DNA of 64,000 nt, taken from positions 35,938 to 99,937 of the forward strand of contig CAZRLN010000005.1 in the NCBI GenBank assembly GCA_964601085.1, read 5' to 3'. The position numbers were made by a program, and so were the translations under genes. The notes under the pieces were generated by a model. It saw nothing but the letters and a program-made list of their open reading frames with translations. It did not search any database and was not told the DNA's origin. Positions 8,515-17,534 of the stretch are shown here, piece after piece. The first letter of the stretch is position 1. The number at the start of each line of letters is the position of its first letter. This DNA comes from UBA1444 sp964601085 (GTDB lineage: Bacteria > Bacillota > Negativicutes > UBA1444).

Positions 8515-11500
8515 TTTTACGGCGGAACAGCAAGCCGCCATCGAAACCCTGGATTGCAATCTGCTGGTCAAAGCGGGGGCGGGCGCGGGGAAAACCCGGG
8601 TTTTGGTGGAACGGTACATCCATATTTTGGCGACCGGCGCCGCCGGCCCCGAGGGGATCGTCGCCATCACGTTTACCCGGAAAGCGGCCCGTGAAATGAA
8701 AGAGCGGATTCGGACGAAGATCCGGGAGCTACTCGCCACGGCCGCCGAACCCGAGGACTGGAGACGCTGGCGTGAGGTTGCCAACCATTTGGATACCGTG
8801 GCCATTTCCACGATCCACTCTTTGTGCAGCCGGATTTTACGGGAGCACCCGGCGGAAGCCGGCGTGGATCCGGAATTTGGCCTGATGGAGGACGTAACGG
8901 AGCAGGAAATGGTGGATGGAGTGTGGCAACAGACTTTGGAACAGGCGGCCCGAAAGCAGGCGGCCTGGCTGGACCGGCTGCTGGCGGTTTATTCGCCGGC
9001 CCAACTTCGGGACGAGTTCCGGCCGTTGTTTGACGAAATTCGTTCTGCCGGCTGGATCGGTCCGGGACTGGCCGAGGTGCTCTGGCCTATGGCCGAGAGG
9101 AAGGATGAACGCCCGAAACAAATAAAACGACTGAAGCAGGCCTATTTGGAACTATTTGATCTTGTTTCGAAAGCAAAAAAGAAAACCATGGCGCAGGAAC
9201 GCTTGCTGGCCCTGCAAGGCCGGTGGAAAGACATCGAACGGAAACTCGAGGAAGCCGGCGAAAATCCGGCCGTTCTGGAGGAACTGGAAGCGGATTTTTG
9301 CAATATGCGCGGCAGCGCGGAACTGAGCGATGCCCTGCAAGAAAGAAAACGGGCGGCGGAAGCCTTGCGGGGAGCTGTGTTCGATCAAACGGCGCTGCGA
9401 CTGCTTCCCGACCTGTGCGAGTGGTTTCAGCATGCCGGCGAGGAGTGGGCGCGTCAGAAGCGGGCCAGCCGGATGTTGACCTATGACGATCTGGAAATGG
9501 AAACGGAAAAATTGCTGTTGACGCATCCGGAGATTTGCGGGCGTTACCAGCGCCGAATCCGGTTCCTGTTGGTGGACGAATGTCAGGACATCAACGAACG
9601 ACAACGCCGCATCATTTATCTGCTGGCCGGCGGCGATGCGCAGAAGCTGCACCGGCCGACGCTGTTCGCGGTCGGCGATGTGAAGCAGTCGATTTATCGT
9701 TTCCGTGGCGCCGATACGCGGGTATTCGACCGGGTTCAAGGCGATGTGCTGGCAAGCGGCGGCCGGGTCATCGAACTGCTGGATAATTTTCGGTCCCAGC
9801 CGCAGCTTGTGAAAGCGTTCAATGACTTTTTCGGCGAATTAATGCCGGCGACCGTGTGCGAAGACGAAACCGATGGAGCGGATACGGTGGAATACCGCCG
9901 TTTGAAGGAAAAACAGGGCGAGAAAATCCCGGCGCGAGTCGACCTCTGGGTGTTGGACGCCGCAACTGCCACAGGTGACGCCCGGGAGCGGGAGGCGGCG
10001 ATGATCGCCCGACGGATCCGGGAAATGGTTGAGTCAGCCGAGTCACCTGTGCAATATCGGGATATTGCGGTGCTGCTCCGCGCTTTTACCAGTGTCAACG
10101 TTTACGAACGGGCTTTTGCGAAAGCCGGTATCCCGTACTATGTGACCGGTAGCCGGGGCTTTGCCGACAGGCAGGAAATCGCCGACGTGCTGGGGTTGCT
10201 TCGTTTTCTGGACAATGTCCGTAATGAAGCGGCGTTGTTTGGCGTACTTCGGTCACCGTTCTTCCTGGTGTCGGATGAAGGGTTGTTGCGGTTGCGGCGC
10301 GCCGGCGGCGAAGCGGGAATATGGGGCGGACTGGCGATGGCATCGGAAGTGACCGGGCTGTCGGTGGCGGACCGGATTGCGGCGAAACAGGCCCGGACTT
10401 TGTTGGAACGGTGGCTGGCCCGGCGCGGGTTCCTGTCACCGGCGCAACTGATCCGGGAAGCTTTTGCGGCTACCGGCTTTGATCTCCTGCAACTGACGCA
10501 ATTCATGGGAACACGTCGCTATGCCAATCTGCAAAAATTGCTGGATATGGCGGATGCGTTCATGGCCGCGGAACCTGGCGGAATCGCCGATTTTCTGGAG
10601 TATGTGCAATTACGGGCCGGTGCGGAGGGTGAAGCGGAAATCGACAGTGAAGCAGGCGACACCGTGCGGATTATGACCATCCACAAATCCAAGGGGTTGG
10701 AATTCCCGACGGTAGTCGTGCCGGATTTGCAGCGAAAATTCAATTCCTGGTCCCGTCTGGCTGTTTTTGTGAAAGGACTGGGAATGGGGCTGAAAGTGCC
10801 GGATCGACGTGGAAAGCTCTGCGAATCAGGGCGGTTTCGCAAGATCGCCCGCGCCGACACCGCCCAGGAACGGGCCGAACTGAAGCGGGTGCTCTATGTT
10901 GCCATGACGCGGGCCGAGCAGCGGATCATTCTGTCCGGCGTAGTCAAAGCGGCCAAAACGGAGAAAACATTGCGAAATGCGTCGGGGTGGCTGGACTGGG
11001 CCAAGCATTTGTTCGGCTTGACGGGATCGCCGCAGGACTGGCCGTCGAACACCTGTCTCGGGGAAACTTGCCTGCACGTGGTTCTGGACGAGGAAACAGC
11101 GCTCGACTCGACGACTCTGGTTGTGACTCCACCCCAGACCGGCGAAGGCGCGGCGGAACTGCCCGCTGCGGCACAGCGACGGATTTCGGCGATTCCCGTA
11201 CGGGAGACACGGCCGATGATCCTGTCTCCTTCGTATCTGACGGAATTCTTCGACTGTCCGCGACGTTATTATTATTCCCAGATATGCCGTTTGCCGGCGC
11301 CGCCGGATGCGGGCGAAGCGCCAATCGTGCGGCCTACGGGCGGAACGGGCGGGGACGGACTGGCGATTTCTCCCCAGGATCTGGGTACGGCGTTCCACCG
11401 GTTCATGGAACTGTTGCCGGCTCCGCAGGAATGGCGGATGGCGCTCACACAGGCGCTGCGGGAGACGTTGTCACCGGAACTGCAGGAAACGGCGGCGGAA

Positions 11501-12004
11501 CTGATGACGGAGTGGGCCTCCCGCTATGCGGCCAGCGAGCTATTTGCCGAAAGCGCCTCGATACGGACGGACCGACGCGAGTGGTCGTTTCATTACCGTC
11601 TGATGGAGGCGGCTGGAGTGTTGCCGGCAGTCTGGCTGTCGGGACAGGCGGACCGGGTCCTGTTTTATTCGGACGGAACCCTGGGGGTTATTGATTACAA
11701 AACGGATCAGGTGTCGGCGACGAGCATGCAGCAAAAAACCGCCCATTATCGTCTCCAGCTGGCGGGGTATGCGCTGGCGGCGCGGGCGGTGTTTGGACTG
11801 CCGGTACGGGATGTGCGTTTATACTTCGTGCGTACGGCTCAGACGATGCCGATCGACGCCGGGGCGGAAGCCTTGGCGACAGCGGAGCGGGAACTGCAGG
11901 AAATCGCCGGCTTCATCCGAAGTCACCCGGACGAATCCGACTATGTTTGCAGAACCTCACACTGCCCGGTTTGTCCGTTTCAGCCGGTGTGCATGCAGGG
12001 TTGA
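8507..12004 (+). CDS. addA: AddA helicase-exonuclease subunit
   Basis: This is the UvrD/Rep-type helicase plus nuclease subunit of AddAB, 1165 residues. The ATG at 8507 overlaps the addB end and follows GGAGG; the open frame upstream of it is a shadow of addB. Walker A is KAGAGAGKTRV at about residue 25, the Walker B/motif II reads LLVDECQD, and later helicase motifs include GDVKQSIYRFRGAD, MTIHKSKGLEF and LYVAMTRAEQ. The C-terminal nuclease has VIDYKTDQ. It forms a two-gene operon with addB. Identification is secure. Confidence 0.96.
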   Translation: MNSFTAEQQAAIETLDCNLLVKAGAGAGKTRVLVERYIHILATGAAGPEGIVAITFTRKAAREMKERIRTKIRELLATAAEPEDWRRWREVANHLDTVAISTIHSLCSRILREHPAEAGVDPEFGLMEDVTEQEMVDGVWQQTLEQAARKQAAWLDRLLAVYSPAQLRDEFRPLFDEIRSAGWIGPGLAEVLWPMAERKDERPKQIKRLKQAYLELFDLVSKAKKKTMAQERLLALQGRWKDIERKLEEAGENPAVLEELEADFCNMRGSAELSDALQERKRAAEALRGAVFDQTALRLLPDLCEWFQHAGEEWARQKRASRMLTYDDLEMETEKLLLTHPEICGRYQRRIRFLLVDECQDINERQRRIIYLLAGGDAQKLHRPTLFAVGDVKQSIYRFRGADTRVFDRVQGDVLASGGRVIELLDNFRSQPQLVKAFNDFFGELMPATVCEDETDGADTVEYRRLKEKQGEKIPARVDLWVLDAATATGDAREREAAMIARRIREMVESAESPVQYRDIAVLLRAFTSVNVYERAFAKAGIPYYVTGSRGFADRQEIADVLGLLRFLDNVRNEAALFGVLRSPFFLVSDEGLLRLRRAGGEAGIWGGLAMASEVTGLSVADRIAAKQARTLLERWLARRGFLSPAQLIREAFAATGFDLLQLTQFMGTRRYANLQKLLDMADAFMAAEPGGIADFLEYVQLRAGAEGEAEIDSEAGDTVRIMTIHKSKGLEFPTVVVPDLQRKFNSWSRLAVFVKGLGMGLKVPDRRGKLCESGRFRKIARADTAQERAELKRVLYVAMTRAEQRIILSGVVKAAKTEKTLRNASGWLDWAKHLFGLTGSPQDWPSNTCLGETCLHVVLDEETALDSTTLVVTPPQTGEGAAELPAAAQRRISAIPVRETRPMILSPSYLTEFFDCPRRYYYSQICRLPAPPDAGEAPIVRPTGGTGGDGLAISPQDLGTAFHRFMELLPAPQEWRMALTQALRETLSPELQETAAELMTEWASRYAASELFAESASIRTDRREWSFHYRLMEAAGVLPAVWLSGQADRVLFYSDGTLGVIDYKTDQVSATSMQQKTAHYRLQLAGYALAARAVFGLPVRDVRLYFVRTAQTMPIDAGAEALATAERELQEIAGFIRSHPDESDYVCRTSHCPVCPFQPVCMQG

Positions 12005-12023
12005 TGGGTTGGCGTAAAAAAAG

Positions 12024-12692
12024 TCACAGCGTGTAGCTGTCGCCGGGTTTCATGATGTGGACCGGGATTTTGAACCGATTTTCGACATCCTGCTTAAAGA
12101 CGTCCGGCGACTGGGCGATCACCGGCCAGGTATTGTAGTGCATGGGGATTGCCAGTTTGGGTTGAAGCAGATGTATGGCTTCCGCCGCATCCGAGGGACC
12201 CATGGTGTAGTTGTCGCCGATGGGCACCAGGGCGACGTCGATGGCCTCCAGCCGCCCCAACAGCGCCATGTCGCTGAACAGGGCGGTATCGCCGCTGTGA
12301 TAGACGGTTTTGCCGTGAAACTTGATGATGAAGCCGCAGGCGTGTCCTCCCGGCAGTCCTGCTCCATGGAACGCCGGTGTGATCCGGACAAATCCAAAAT
12401 CAAAGGGGTGTTTGCCGCCCAAATGCATACCATGGGCCTGCACTCCCTTTTCCGCGCAGAAGCGGGCCACTTCGGCGGTGGAAATGACGGTGGCGCCGGT
12501 GCGCTTGGCAATGCTGACCGTATCACCAATGTGGTCTTCATGACCGTGCGAAACCAAAATGTACTGGCAGTCGATTTGATCGGCTTTGGCAGCAGCCTGC
12601 GGATTGCCGGTCAGAAAGGGATCGATAATCAGCGCGTTGTTTCCGTCCTTGAGCATAAAACAGGCATGACCCAAAAATTTCAATTCCGGCAT
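12024..12692 (-). CDS. UPF0173 family metal-dependent hydrolase
   Basis: A cytosolic metallo-beta-lactamase-fold protein of 222 residues related to YtkL. The start at MPELKFLGHACF follows AAGGAGGAG on the minus strand; a longer reading from 12842 is not supported. Metal ligands are visible in VSHGHEDHIGD (HxHxDH), with further histidines in the MHLGGKHPFDFG region and HSGDTALFSD, and HYNTWP near the end. It is convergent with addA. The family's physiological substrate is not established. Confidence 0.9.
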   Translation of the reverse strand: MPELKFLGHACFMLKDGNNALIIDPFLTGNPQAAAKADQIDCQYILVSHGHEDHIGDTVSIAKRTGATVISTAEVARFCAEKGVQAHGMHLGGKHPFDFGFVRITPAFHGAGLPGGHACGFIIKFHGKTVYHSGDTALFSDMALLGRLEAIDVALVPIGDNYTMGPSDAAEAIHLLQPKLAIPMHYNTWPVIAQSPDVFKQDVENRFKIPVHIMKPGDSYTL

Positions 12693-12865
12693 TAGCTCTT
12701 TCTCCTCCTTCAATGATTGTGCTGTAATAATTCGACTTTCCGTTTCAATCCCCTCTTGTGTCGCGCTATGAAGCTGGATTATTTTTGTGGTTTTTAGAGA
12801 AATGCAAAAAAGATGATATAATGAAATTGCGGAAGATTCCATTAATTTAGAAGGAGGGCTGGGAA

Positions 12866-13309
12866 ATGTCGCAAATCAAAAAGATTCTTGTGGCGTATGA
12901 TGGGTCTCATCAAAGCAAGGAAGCGTTAAACTGGGCCATTGACTTGAGCCTTCTATCGGGAGCGCAAGTTGCGGCGGTCAAGGTATTCGAAGGCAGCCGC
13001 CTGTACCCGGCGATTGCGGAGACTGGCGGGCGGGAGCTGGCGGCCTTGCTGGATCAAATCCGGCGGGAAGATCAGCAATTGATGGATGATGTCGCAAAAG
13101 CGGGAAAAGCGCGTGGCGTCGCAATCAAGTGCGATATTCTGCAGGGCAATATTGCCGAGCAGATTCTCAAGTATGCCAAAGATTACGCGTATGACTTGAT
13201 TATAGCCGGGGCTAAAGGACATGGCGCTTTGGAACAATTGCTAATGGGGAGCGTGACTCGCAACTTGGTCAGTTTGTCCCGAATTCCGGTTCTGGTTGTC
13301 AAGGAGTAG
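12866..13309 (+). CDS. Universal stress protein, UspA family
   Basis: A 147-residue single-domain Usp protein. It begins with the family pattern KKILVAYDGSHQSKEAL and ends with the nucleotide-binding signature GAKGHGALEQLLMGSVTRNL, which fits the G-2X-G-9X-G(S/T) ATP-binding class. A good AAGGAGG ribosome site precedes the ATG and a TATAAT lies at 12817. It is probably monocistronic and divergent from the UPF0173 gene. The exact stress role cannot be told from sequence. Confidence 0.93.
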   Translation: MSQIKKILVAYDGSHQSKEALNWAIDLSLLSGAQVAAVKVFEGSRLYPAIAETGGRELAALLDQIRREDQQLMDDVAKAGKARGVAIKCDILQGNIAEQILKYAKDYAYDLIIAGAKGHGALEQLLMGSVTRNLVSLSRIPVLVVKE

Positions 13310-13336
13310 ACGAATCTGCTTTGAAGGAGCAGAGTT

Positions 13337-13365
13337 TTGCCTTAATCAGGGAACTGCGATATGAT
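13337..13365 (+). promoter_or_regulatory. Probable promoter for the moa cluster
   Basis: TTGCCT at 13337 and TATGAT at 13360 have 17-base spacing, upstream of the moaA ribosome site AAGGAG (13389-13394). Confidence 0.5.
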
Positions 13366-13403
13366 GGTTATGGGAAGCGCTACTGTATAAGGAGCTTGTG
13401 ACC

Positions 13404-14387
13404 GTGTTCGACGCCTATTGCCGAGAAATCCGTTATCTGCGGCTTTCCGTAACGGATCGCTGTAATTACCGCTGCACCTATTGCATGCCGCCGGAGGGCG
13501 TAAATTGGCTCGATTCGTCGGCGATTCTAACGGACGAAGAGATCGTTCGCCTTTTATCCGTTATGGGCCGCGAAGGAGTATCCAGGGTACGTCTGACCGG
13601 CGGCGAACCATTGGTCCGCCCCGGATTTGCGGACTTGGTCCGGAAAATTCGCGCTATCGGTTCCATAGAGGATCTGTCGTTGACAACCAATGGCAGCCTA
13701 CTGTCGAGGTTTGCGGCCGAATTGAAGGAAGCCGGTCTGAACCGGGTCAACATCAGTCTGGATACTGTGGATCCGGTCCGATTTCGTGAACTGACCTGCG
13801 GTGGCGAGGTCCGGGACGTGTTGGCGGGAATCGAGGCGGCAATTCGGGTTGGTTTGTCGCCCGTTAAGATCAATGTAGTATTGACGGCCGCCGTGGGGGA
13901 AGCGGATTTGATTTTTTTTCAAAAATTAGTGCGTGACCAGCCTGTAGCCGTGCGTTTTATTGAGTACATGCCGTCCCGGCGGTGCCGGGTGGAAGCCGGC
14001 ATGAGCATGACTTCCGTGACGGAATATCTGAAAATGCATGCCGCCGGCAAGTTGGCGCCGCCCAAACAGACTCCGTATGGTTGCGGACCGGCCCACTATT
14101 TGCAGGGAGAAGCGGATCAGGGCGCTTATGGCTTCATTGCACCGATTTCGGGGTGTTTCTGCGCCCGGTGCAACCGACTCCGGCTAACGGCGGACGGCAA
14201 GTTGCGCCCTTGTCTGTTGGCGGATACGGAGATTGATCTGCGGTCGGCGCTGCGATCCGGGGCGACCGACGAGGAGATCGCTGGTTTGTATCAAAAGGCG
14301 GTGCAAAGCAAGCCTTCTTCCCACCATTTGAGCGATCAGGGCGGGGCGGCTTTTCAGGGTCGGGGCATGTCCCAGATCGGCGGCTGA
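13404..14387 (+). CDS. moaA: GTP 3',8-cyclase MoaA
   Basis: A radical SAM enzyme that starts molybdenum cofactor synthesis by cyclising GTP. The N-terminal cluster motif is CNYRCTYC in SVTDRCNYRCTYCMPP. The C-terminal second [4Fe-4S] cluster has CFCARCNRLRLTADGKLRPC, and the protein ends in Gly-Gly, the tail needed for activity. I prefer GTG 13404, 9 bases from AAGGAG; GTG 13398 is possible but only 3 bases from it. About 327 residues. First gene of the moa group. Confidence 0.96.
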   Translation: MFDAYCREIRYLRLSVTDRCNYRCTYCMPPEGVNWLDSSAILTDEEIVRLLSVMGREGVSRVRLTGGEPLVRPGFADLVRKIRAIGSIEDLSLTTNGSLLSRFAAELKEAGLNRVNISLDTVDPVRFRELTCGGEVRDVLAGIEAAIRVGLSPVKINVVLTAAVGEADLIFFQKLVRDQPVAVRFIEYMPSRRCRVEAGMSMTSVTEYLKMHAAGKLAPPKQTPYGCGPAHYLQGEADQGAYGFIAPISGCFCARCNRLRLTADGKLRPCLLADTEIDLRSALRSGATDEEIAGLYQKAVQSKPSSHHLSDQGGAAFQGRGMSQIGG

Positions 14388-14485
14388 AAGAATTCACCGA
14401 TTCGGCAGGAATTCCTGTTGACATAGCGAATTAGTAGCAATCACCATAAAACGCAAACGGTGTATGACGGGAGATTTTTGCTGGA

Positions 14486-14722
14486 ATGGTCATTGAAGTT
14501 CGATTTTTTGCGTCGCTTCGGCGATATACCCCTGCTGACCCGAGTGGAATCATTTCGGTGGATGTGCCGGACGCTCTTTCTGTGGAAGAATTGCTGAACC
14601 AGCTGGAAGTCAATCCGGCCCATGTGAAGAACATTTTGCGAAACGGCAGGGAAAGCAAGCTGGCTGACCATTTGGCGGATGGCGACCGAGTGGAGCTGTT
14701 TCCGGCTAACGGGATCCTCTGA
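14486..14722 (+). CDS. MoaD/ThiS-like ubiquitin-fold protein without a Gly-Gly tail
   Basis: A 78-residue beta-grasp protein with the MoaD N-terminus VIEVRFFASLRRYTP and the later NGRESKLADHLADGDRVELFP segment. MoaD normally ends in Gly-Gly, which is adenylated and thiocarboxylated to carry sulfur to molybdopterin synthase. This one ends FPANGIL, so the canonical sulfur-carrier chemistry should not work unless the tail is processed. Its stop overlaps the moaC start (TGATG), tying it to cofactor synthesis. It may be a divergent MoaD-like protein of another function. Confidence 0.75.
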   Translation: MVIEVRFFASLRRYTPADPSGIISVDVPDALSVEELLNQLEVNPAHVKNILRNGRESKLADHLADGDRVELFPANGIL

Positions 14723-15210
14723 TGGACAACGAACTGACCCATTTCAATGTTGCAGGTCGGGCCCGGATGGTGGATGTTGCGGATAAACCGGAAACGGAAC
14801 GGGTGGCTACGGCCGCCGGGCGGATCATCATGGCGCCGGAAACCTTGGCCCGGATTGAAGCCGGAACCATCGGCAAGGGCGATGTGCTGGCCGTGGCCCA
14901 GGTGGCCGGAATCATGGCAGCAAAAAAAACCTGGGAATTCATTCCGATGTGTCACCCGTTGCTTCTCGATGGAATCGACATTTCTTTTGCAATCGACCGC
15001 GACGCGGTGGCGGTGGAAATCCGCGCAACGGTCAAAACGACCGGTCGAACGGGAGTGGAAATGGAAGCGCTGTCGGCGGTCGCCGGCGCCGCGTTGACGA
15101 TTTATGATATGTGCAAGGCGATCGACCGGGGAATGTGCGTGGAAAACATCCGTCTGTTGCGCAAATCCGGCGGCCGAAGCGGCGTCTTCGCGCGGGAAGG
15201 GGAAGAATGA
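14722..15210 (+). CDS. moaC: Cyclic pyranopterin monophosphate synthase MoaC
   Basis: It converts the MoaA product to cyclic pyranopterin monophosphate. The 162-residue protein carries the family motifs THFNVAGRARMVDVADK, IPMCHPLLLDGIDISF and VEMEALSAVAGAALTIYDMCKA. It overlaps the upstream gene by one base and the downstream MOSC gene by one base, so the cluster is tightly coupled. Confidence 0.96.
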   Translation: MDNELTHFNVAGRARMVDVADKPETERVATAAGRIIMAPETLARIEAGTIGKGDVLAVAQVAGIMAAKKTWEFIPMCHPLLLDGIDISFAIDRDAVAVEIRATVKTTGRTGVEMEALSAVAGAALTIYDMCKAIDRGMCVENIRLLRKSGGRSGVFAREGEE

Positions 15211-15650
15211 TGCAGGGCAAGATCGTAGCGGTTTGCACGAGCAAGAATAAAGGCGAGCGCAAGGTGGATGTCGGAACCGCCATGCTGCTTGAGGGGCTGG
15301 GCATGGAGGGCGATTCGCACGCGGGATTCGCCCATCGGCAGATCAGTCTTTTGTCGGTGGCCAGCATCGAAAAAATGAAACTGAAGTGCGGAGACCTGGC
15401 GCCGGGCGATTTTGCCGAAAATTTGACGGTCGAAGGACTGGATCTGCCGGCGCTGCCGGTGGGAACCGTTTTGAAGGTAGGCGAGGTCGTCCTGAAGGTC
15501 AGTCAGATCGGCAAGGAATGTCATCAGGGTTGTGCCGTGATGCAGGCGGTGGGCGATTGCGTGATGCCTCGCGAAGGCATTTTTGCCACGGTGGAGCATG
15601 GCGGTCGTATTTCTCGCGGCGATGTGCTCGAGGTCGCCGACCATGTTTAG
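15210..15650 (+). CDS. MOSC domain protein
   Basis: A 146-residue MOSC (molybdenum cofactor sulfurase C-terminal) domain protein. ATG 15210 overlaps the moaC stop. The pattern EGDSHAGFAHRQISLL, PGDFAENLTVEGLDL and IGKECHQGCAVMQ, with the conserved cysteine, is typical of stand-alone bacterial MOSC proteins, thought to carry or insert sulfur in Mo/W cofactors. It overlaps mogA by 8 bases, a pairing common in anaerobes. Confidence 0.92.
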   Translation: MQGKIVAVCTSKNKGERKVDVGTAMLLEGLGMEGDSHAGFAHRQISLLSVASIEKMKLKCGDLAPGDFAENLTVEGLDLPALPVGTVLKVGEVVLKVSQIGKECHQGCAVMQAVGDCVMPREGIFATVEHGGRISRGDVLEVADHV

Positions 15651-16131
15651 CATCGGAATCATCACCGCCAGCGACAAAGGTTCGCGTGGCGAGCGCGAGG
15701 ATGCCAGCGGGCGGCTGATTGCCACGATGCTGCAGGAATTGGGCGAAATAAAGAGCTATAAGGTACTGGCCGACGATATCGATCGGATCAGCCGGGAAAT
15801 GGTCTGCATGGCGGATGAACTGGGCCTGGACCTGGTGCTGACGACCGGCGGAACGGGACTGGGACCGCGGGATGTCACCCCGGAAGCGACTTTGGCGGTG
15901 GTGGACCGGCAGGTGCCGGGAATTGCCGAAGCGATGCGCGCCAAGTCAATGGAGATCACTTCCCGGGCTATGCTGTCGCGGGCGGTGGCCGGCATGAGGG
16001 GTAAGACGCTGATCATCAATCTTCCCGGCAGCCCCAAGGGAGTCAAAGAGTGTCTGGAAGTGATTCTGCCGGCGCTGGAGCATGGGCTGGCGATCATGAA
16101 GGGCGAAGCTTCGGAGTGCGCCCGGCATTAG
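15643..16131 (+). CDS. mogA: Molybdopterin adenylyltransferase MogA/MoaB family
   Basis: Activates molybdopterin by adenylation before metal insertion. The 162-residue protein starts at ATG 15643 inside the MOSC gene end and shows SIGIITASDKGSRGERED, the binding loop TTGGTGLGPRDVTPEAT and NLPGSPKGVKECL. No moaE or moeA lies in the window, so the rest of the pathway must be elsewhere. Confidence 0.95.
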   Translation: MFSIGIITASDKGSRGEREDASGRLIATMLQELGEIKSYKVLADDIDRISREMVCMADELGLDLVLTTGGTGLGPRDVTPEATLAVVDRQVPGIAEAMRAKSMEITSRAMLSRAVAGMRGKTLIINLPGSPKGVKECLEVILPALEHGLAIMKGEASECARH

Positions 16132-16133
16132 TG

Positions 16134-16162
16134 TTGACAAACAAATAGAGTTCTGATAAATT
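16134..16162 (+). promoter_or_regulatory. Promoter for the aroF-tyrA T-box leader
   Basis: A perfect TTGACA at 16134 is followed after 17 bases by TAAATT (16157) with an extended TG element, immediately after the mogA stop and before the T-box leader. Confidence 0.7.
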
Positions 16163-16179
16163 TAGAATAACTTCATCAT

Positions 16180-16445
16180 CCCAAATGCGATGCGCGGGAG
16201 AAGTAAGCAGGAGAAGTTCTTCAGAGAGCCGGGGGTGGGTGCGACCCGGTGAACGGACCAGCCGAAATACACCTGCAAGCAGCAGGCCGAAAAGCAATGA
16301 GTAGGCTGCGCCGGACCGCCTCCGTTATCAAGGGCTCAGAGTATCGGATTTGCATCCCGTACTTGAAGGAGAGAGGCTTGCACGGCAAGCAGGGTGGTAC
16401 CGCGGTGATTGATTCCCGTCCCTGATTCAGGGGCGGTTTTTTTAT
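16180..16445 (+). promoter_or_regulatory. T-box riboswitch leader, probable tyrosine specificity
   Basis: The conserved T-box AGGGTGGTACCGCG lies at 16391-16404. It is followed by a terminator stem (16416-16424 with 16428-16436) and a T run into 16443. Stem I elements (AGAGAGCCGGG, GGTGGGTGCGACCC) occupy about 16215-16250. The likely specifier loop reads CCGAAATACACCTGC, with UAC at 16268-16270, a tyrosine codon. Uncharged tRNA-Tyr would promote antitermination and raise expression of the downstream DAHP synthase and prephenate dehydrogenase genes. The T-box is certain; specifier identity is inferred by alignment to the usual loop pattern. Confidence 0.9.
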
Positions 16446-16517
16446 ATTCTTTTTCATCAGGCGCTGCCTGAAAAAGTGTAGCAAAGTAGTAAAGTAGAAT
16501 GGAAGGGGAATGACACT

Positions 16518-17534
16518 ATGATTATTGTTATGAACGCGGGAGCAAACCAGGCCGATATCGACCGGGTGATCGGCAAAGTAACGGAACGTGGCTTGAAAGT
16601 CCATTTGTCGGAAGGTCGGTTCGTCACCATCATTGGCGTGGTTGGCGACAAGAAGCTGTTGCAGGATGTACCGCTGGAGGCGATGCCCTGCGTCGACAAA
16701 ATTGTGGCGATCACTTCCGGTTATAAGCTGGCCAGCCGCCAGTTCAAACCGGAAAATACTGTGATTGACGTGGGCGGGGTGCTGGTCGGCGGGAATCGTC
16801 TAGTGGTCATGGCCGGGCCTTGCGCGGTGGAAAGCCGGGAACAATTGCTCGAATCCGCCCGCATCGTCAAGGCGGCCGGCGCCGATTTCCTGCGCGGCGG
16901 CGCATACAAACCCCGCACATCGCCGTACTCGTTCCAGGGGTTGGAAGAAGAAGGACTGAAATTTCTGGCGGAAGCGCGGGAAGTCACTGGCCTGAAGGTC
17001 GTGACGGAAGTCGTCGATCCGATTTCGGTGCCGGTTGTCTGCGAGTATGCGGACATGCTGCAGATCGGCGCCCGCAACATGCAAAACTTTCAATTGCTGA
17101 AAACGGTGGGGCGCGCCGGCAAGCCGGTGCTGCTGAAGCGGGGAATCGCCGCCACGATCGACGAATGGCTGAATGCGGCGGAATACATCATGAATGAAGG
17201 AAACTACCAAGTCATCTTATGTGAACGGGGAATCCGGACTTTTGAGACAGCGACCCGCAACACGCTGGACCTTAGCGCAGTCGCAGTCATTAAGAAGAGC
17301 TGTCATTTACCGGTCATCGTCGATCCCAGCCATGGCACCGGGCACTGGAAACTGGTCCGACCTATGGCCCGGGCGGCGGTCGCGGCCGGCGCCGATGGGT
17401 TGATGATCGAAGTGCATCCCAAGCCGGATGAGGCGATGTCGGATGGGATGCAGTCTTTAACGCCCGAAAATTTCGGGATTCTGATGGATGAGGTCAATCG
17501 GATCGCCCAAGTGATGGGGAGAAATTTGGAATGA
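16518..17534 (+). CDS. aroF: 3-deoxy-7-phosphoheptulonate synthase (DAHP synthase)
   Basis: Catalyses the first step of aromatic amino acid synthesis, condensing PEP with erythrose 4-phosphate. The 338-residue protein is type I-beta: an N-terminal ferredoxin-like regulatory domain (about 1-85, MIIVMNAGANQADIDRVIGK) precedes the TIM barrel. Barrel motifs include AGPCAVESREQL, LRGGAYKPRTSPYSFQGL, KRGIAATIDEWLNAAEYI and DPSHGTGHWKLV. It follows the T-box and overlaps tyrA by 4 bases (ATGA), so both are probably controlled by tyrosine charging. Confidence 0.95.
   Translation: MIIVMNAGANQADIDRVIGKVTERGLKVHLSEGRFVTIIGVVGDKKLLQDVPLEAMPCVDKIVAITSGYKLASRQFKPENTVIDVGGVLVGGNRLVVMAGPCAVESREQLLESARIVKAAGADFLRGGAYKPRTSPYSFQGLEEEGLKFLAEAREVTGLKVVTEVVDPISVPVVCEYADMLQIGARNMQNFQLLKTVGRAGKPVLLKRGIAATIDEWLNAAEYIMNEGNYQVILCERGIRTFETATRNTLDLSAVAVIKKSCHLPVIVDPSHGTGHWKLVRPMARAAVAAGADGLMIEVHPKPDEAMSDGMQSLTPENFGILMDEVNRIAQVMGRNLE

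Noticed and set aside
14418..14449. Promoter before the moaD-like gene
   Set aside because: A perfect TTGACA is present, but the only -10 candidate is at 20-base spacing.
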